Shown piece after piece: positions 6,972 through 8,204 of a stretch of DNA of 8,204 nt. The notes below the pieces were generated by a model. The model had not been told where the DNA came from. It ran no database searches and saw nothing but the letters and a program-made list of their open reading frames with translations. Numbering within the stretch: position 1 is the stretch's first letter; each line of letters starts with the position of its first letter. Made by a program: the position numbers and the translations under genes. The stretch covers positions 1-8,204 of the forward strand of contig DJBY01000006.1 of NCBI GenBank assembly GCA_002430605.1, written 5' to 3'. The stretch is from Opitutia bacterium UBA5964 (GTDB lineage Bacteria > Verrucomicrobiota > Verrucomicrobiia > Opitutales > Coraliomargaritaceae).

Positions 6972-7685
6972 ATGGGAGAGTTGATTTTAAATTGTGATCT
7001 GGGGGAGGATGAGTGCGCTGCGCAAACCGAGCAGCTGATGGCGCTGGTCGGTGCCGCGAATATTTGCTGCGGTGTGCATGCGGGGAGCGCGGCGAAGACG
7101 CGGGCGACCCTGGAACTCGCAAAGCGCTATGGGGTGATGGTGGGTGCGCATCCGGGGCTTGCAATCGCGGGCGGACGTGGTTCGGAGTTGCCGAGTGCGG
7201 TTGAGTTGGATGCTTTATTGCAGGAGCAGTTGGGGTGTTTTCTACGTATCGCTGGTGAAGTGGATGTGCCAGTTCGCTATGTGAAGTTGCACGGGACCTT
7301 GTATCATGCGGTGGAGCAGGATGATGCCTTGGCTGATGTGACCGTGCGGATTATCAAGGCTTTGGATAACAGTGTTGGCATATTTTCATTGGCCGGAGGG
7401 CGATTCGCGCAACTTGCACGGCTAGAGGGTGTTTCTGTGTGGGAAGAAGCTTTTGCCGATCGAGGCTATACGCTAGACGGTCAATTAGTGCCGCGCTGTC
7501 AGCCTGAGGCCTTGATCGAAGACGTTGCAACCGCTGTGGCACGTTTACAGCAATGGCAACGCAGCGGCGAGATGCCGACGATTGACGGCGGCAGTGTCAC
7601 CTTTCGTGCGCAGACTCTCTGTGTGCATGCAGATTCGCCAGATGCCTTGCAGTTGTTGGTGGCGTTGAATGAGTTGCTGGGGTGA
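6972..7685 (+). CDS. pxpA: LamB/YcsF family protein (PxpA-like, 5-oxoprolinase subunit A homologue)
   Basis: 237 aa, near the usual 240-255 of the family. PxpA works with PxpB and PxpC as an ATP-dependent 5-oxoprolinase that turns the damage product 5-oxoproline into glutamate. Family motifs are clear: LNCDLGE (6-12), ANICCGVHAG (29-38), GAHPG (58-62), KLHGTLY (105-111), EEAFADRGY (158-166) and LVPR (172-175). Several positions differ from E. coli and B. subtilis PxpA: Ser instead of Asp after HAG (39), no Pro-Asp or Phe-Gly-Arg after GAHPG, Leu instead of Pro in VKPHG (106), His instead of Asn in LYN (112), and CVHAD instead of C-x-HGD near the end. No pxpB or pxpC lies beside it within the window. 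The family is certain; 5-oxoprolinase activity is inferred, and the changes leave room for another role. The start is the first ATG and aligns with the family; no Shine-Dalgarno sequence is seen. Confidence 0.85.
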   Translation: MGELILNCDLGEDECAAQTEQLMALVGAANICCGVHAGSAAKTRATLELAKRYGVMVGAHPGLAIAGGRGSELPSAVELDALLQEQLGCFLRIAGEVDVPVRYVKLHGTLYHAVEQDDALADVTVRIIKALDNSVGIFSLAGGRFAQLARLEGVSVWEEAFADRGYTLDGQLVPRCQPEALIEDVATAVARLQQWQRSGEMPTIDGGSVTFRAQTLCVHADSPDALQLLVALNELLG

Positions 7686-7767
7686 GGGCAGTCATCATTA
7701 TTTCTGACGCTCCGTAGTTGTCATGCCGTAGTTTTCTAACAAACTGTGGCTTTTAATTTATCATTCT

Positions 7768-8204
7768 GTGACCGATTCAAATTTCAGTTCATTCGATGTG
7801 CTTGCGCGCTCCAACGTTAATTCGGTATGGGGGGCTTTGACGATGGAGGTTTTGGCCCGCCTTGGAGTCGAGACGGTGGTCGTCTCGCCTGGTTCGCGTT
7901 CGACGCCGCTGACAGTAGCTGCCGCGCGGAATCCGAAGCTGGAAGCAATTTCAATCTTGGATGAACGCTCGGCGGGTTTCTTCGCGCTGGGCTTGGCAAA
8001 ACGCACGCACAAGCCAGTGGTGCTGGTCTGTACGTCGGGATCAGCGGTGGTGAATTATCATCCTGCGGTGCTGGAAGCTTCGATGTCTGGCGTGCCGTTG
8101 TTGGTACTCACGGCAGATCGTCCTGCGGAGCTGCGGGATTGCTTTTCGGGCCAGACCATCGATCAGATGAAAATTTTTGGCGATTCGGTGCGCGCGTTTC
8201 ATGA
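7768..8204 (+). CDS. menD: MenD, SEPHCHC synthase (5' part, runs off the window)
   Basis: The first 145 residues of 2-succinyl-5-enolpyruvyl-6-hydroxy-3-cyclohexene-1-carboxylate synthase, the thiamine diphosphate enzyme that joins isochorismate and 2-oxoglutarate in menaquinone synthesis. The N-terminal ThDP (pyrimidine-binding) domain shows SPGSRSTPLT (40-49), LDERSAGFFALGLAK (64-78) with E66 as the expected ThDP-activating glutamate, CTSGSAVVNYHPAVLEA (88-104) and LTADRPAELRDC. These closely follow E. coli MenD. A GTG start at 7768 is chosen because homologues have about 10-20 residues before the first helix (NSVWGALTMEVL). The ATG at 7843 would cut into that helix, and a stop lies upstream at 7729. 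It follows the LamB/YcsF gene by 82 bp in the same direction; functional linkage is unlikely, but shared transcription is possible. The remaining 400 or so residues lie outside the window. Confidence 0.94.
   Translation, partial: MTDSNFSSFDVLARSNVNSVWGALTMEVLARLGVETVVVSPGSRSTPLTVAAARNPKLEAISILDERSAGFFALGLAKRTHKPVVLVCTSGSAVVNYHPAVLEASMSGVPLLVLTADRPAELRDCFSGQTIDQMKIFGDSVRAFH

Overview
The window most resembles the genome of a Verrucomicrobiota bacterium, possibly of the Opitutae/Puniceicoccales type (marine Coraliomargarita- or Lentimonas-like). This is inferred from gene content, not from a marker gene. The pointers are a Tat-signal Gfo/Idh/MocA oxidoreductase of the 'QKP' type common in Planctomycetes and Verrucomicrobia, a type II/IV-like prepilin with a C-terminal H-X9-DG motif, a secreted lectin-like protein of a style seen in Verrucomicrobia, and starts without Shine-Dalgarno sequences. 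No rRNA, tRNA, IS element, CRISPR array or phage gene was seen.

Left part (1-5023): a probable carbohydrate/cell-surface locus. An exported oxidoreductase (minus strand, 19-1368) diverges from a plus-strand run of three genes. These encode a 279-residue exported protein of lectin-like appearance (1804-2643), an exported right-handed beta-helix protein with an extra helical C-terminal domain (2675-4213), and a prepilin-like protein (4289-5023). The 435-base divergent region holds two near-identical palindromes built on AAACGTTT, 165 bp apart. One overlaps the -10 of a candidate promoter for the plus-strand genes. The layout suggests one LacI-type regulator controlling both arms, but no regulator gene lies in the window and no polysaccharide substrate can be named.

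Right part (5081-8204): housekeeping genes. radD (minus strand, 5081-6817) encodes a DEAH-type helicase-like ATPase of DNA repair and closely resembles the enterobacterial protein along its whole length. Divergent from it is a LamB/YcsF (PxpA-type) gene (6972-7685) without pxpB or pxpC beside it and with several altered family motifs. After an 82-base gap comes the 5' part of menD (7768 to the window end), for menaquinone synthesis.

No clearly new multi-gene system is evident. The parts most worth a second look are the paired operators with the secreted-protein/prepilin cluster they appear to control, the domain fusion on the beta-helix protein, and the divergent stand-alone PxpA homologue.
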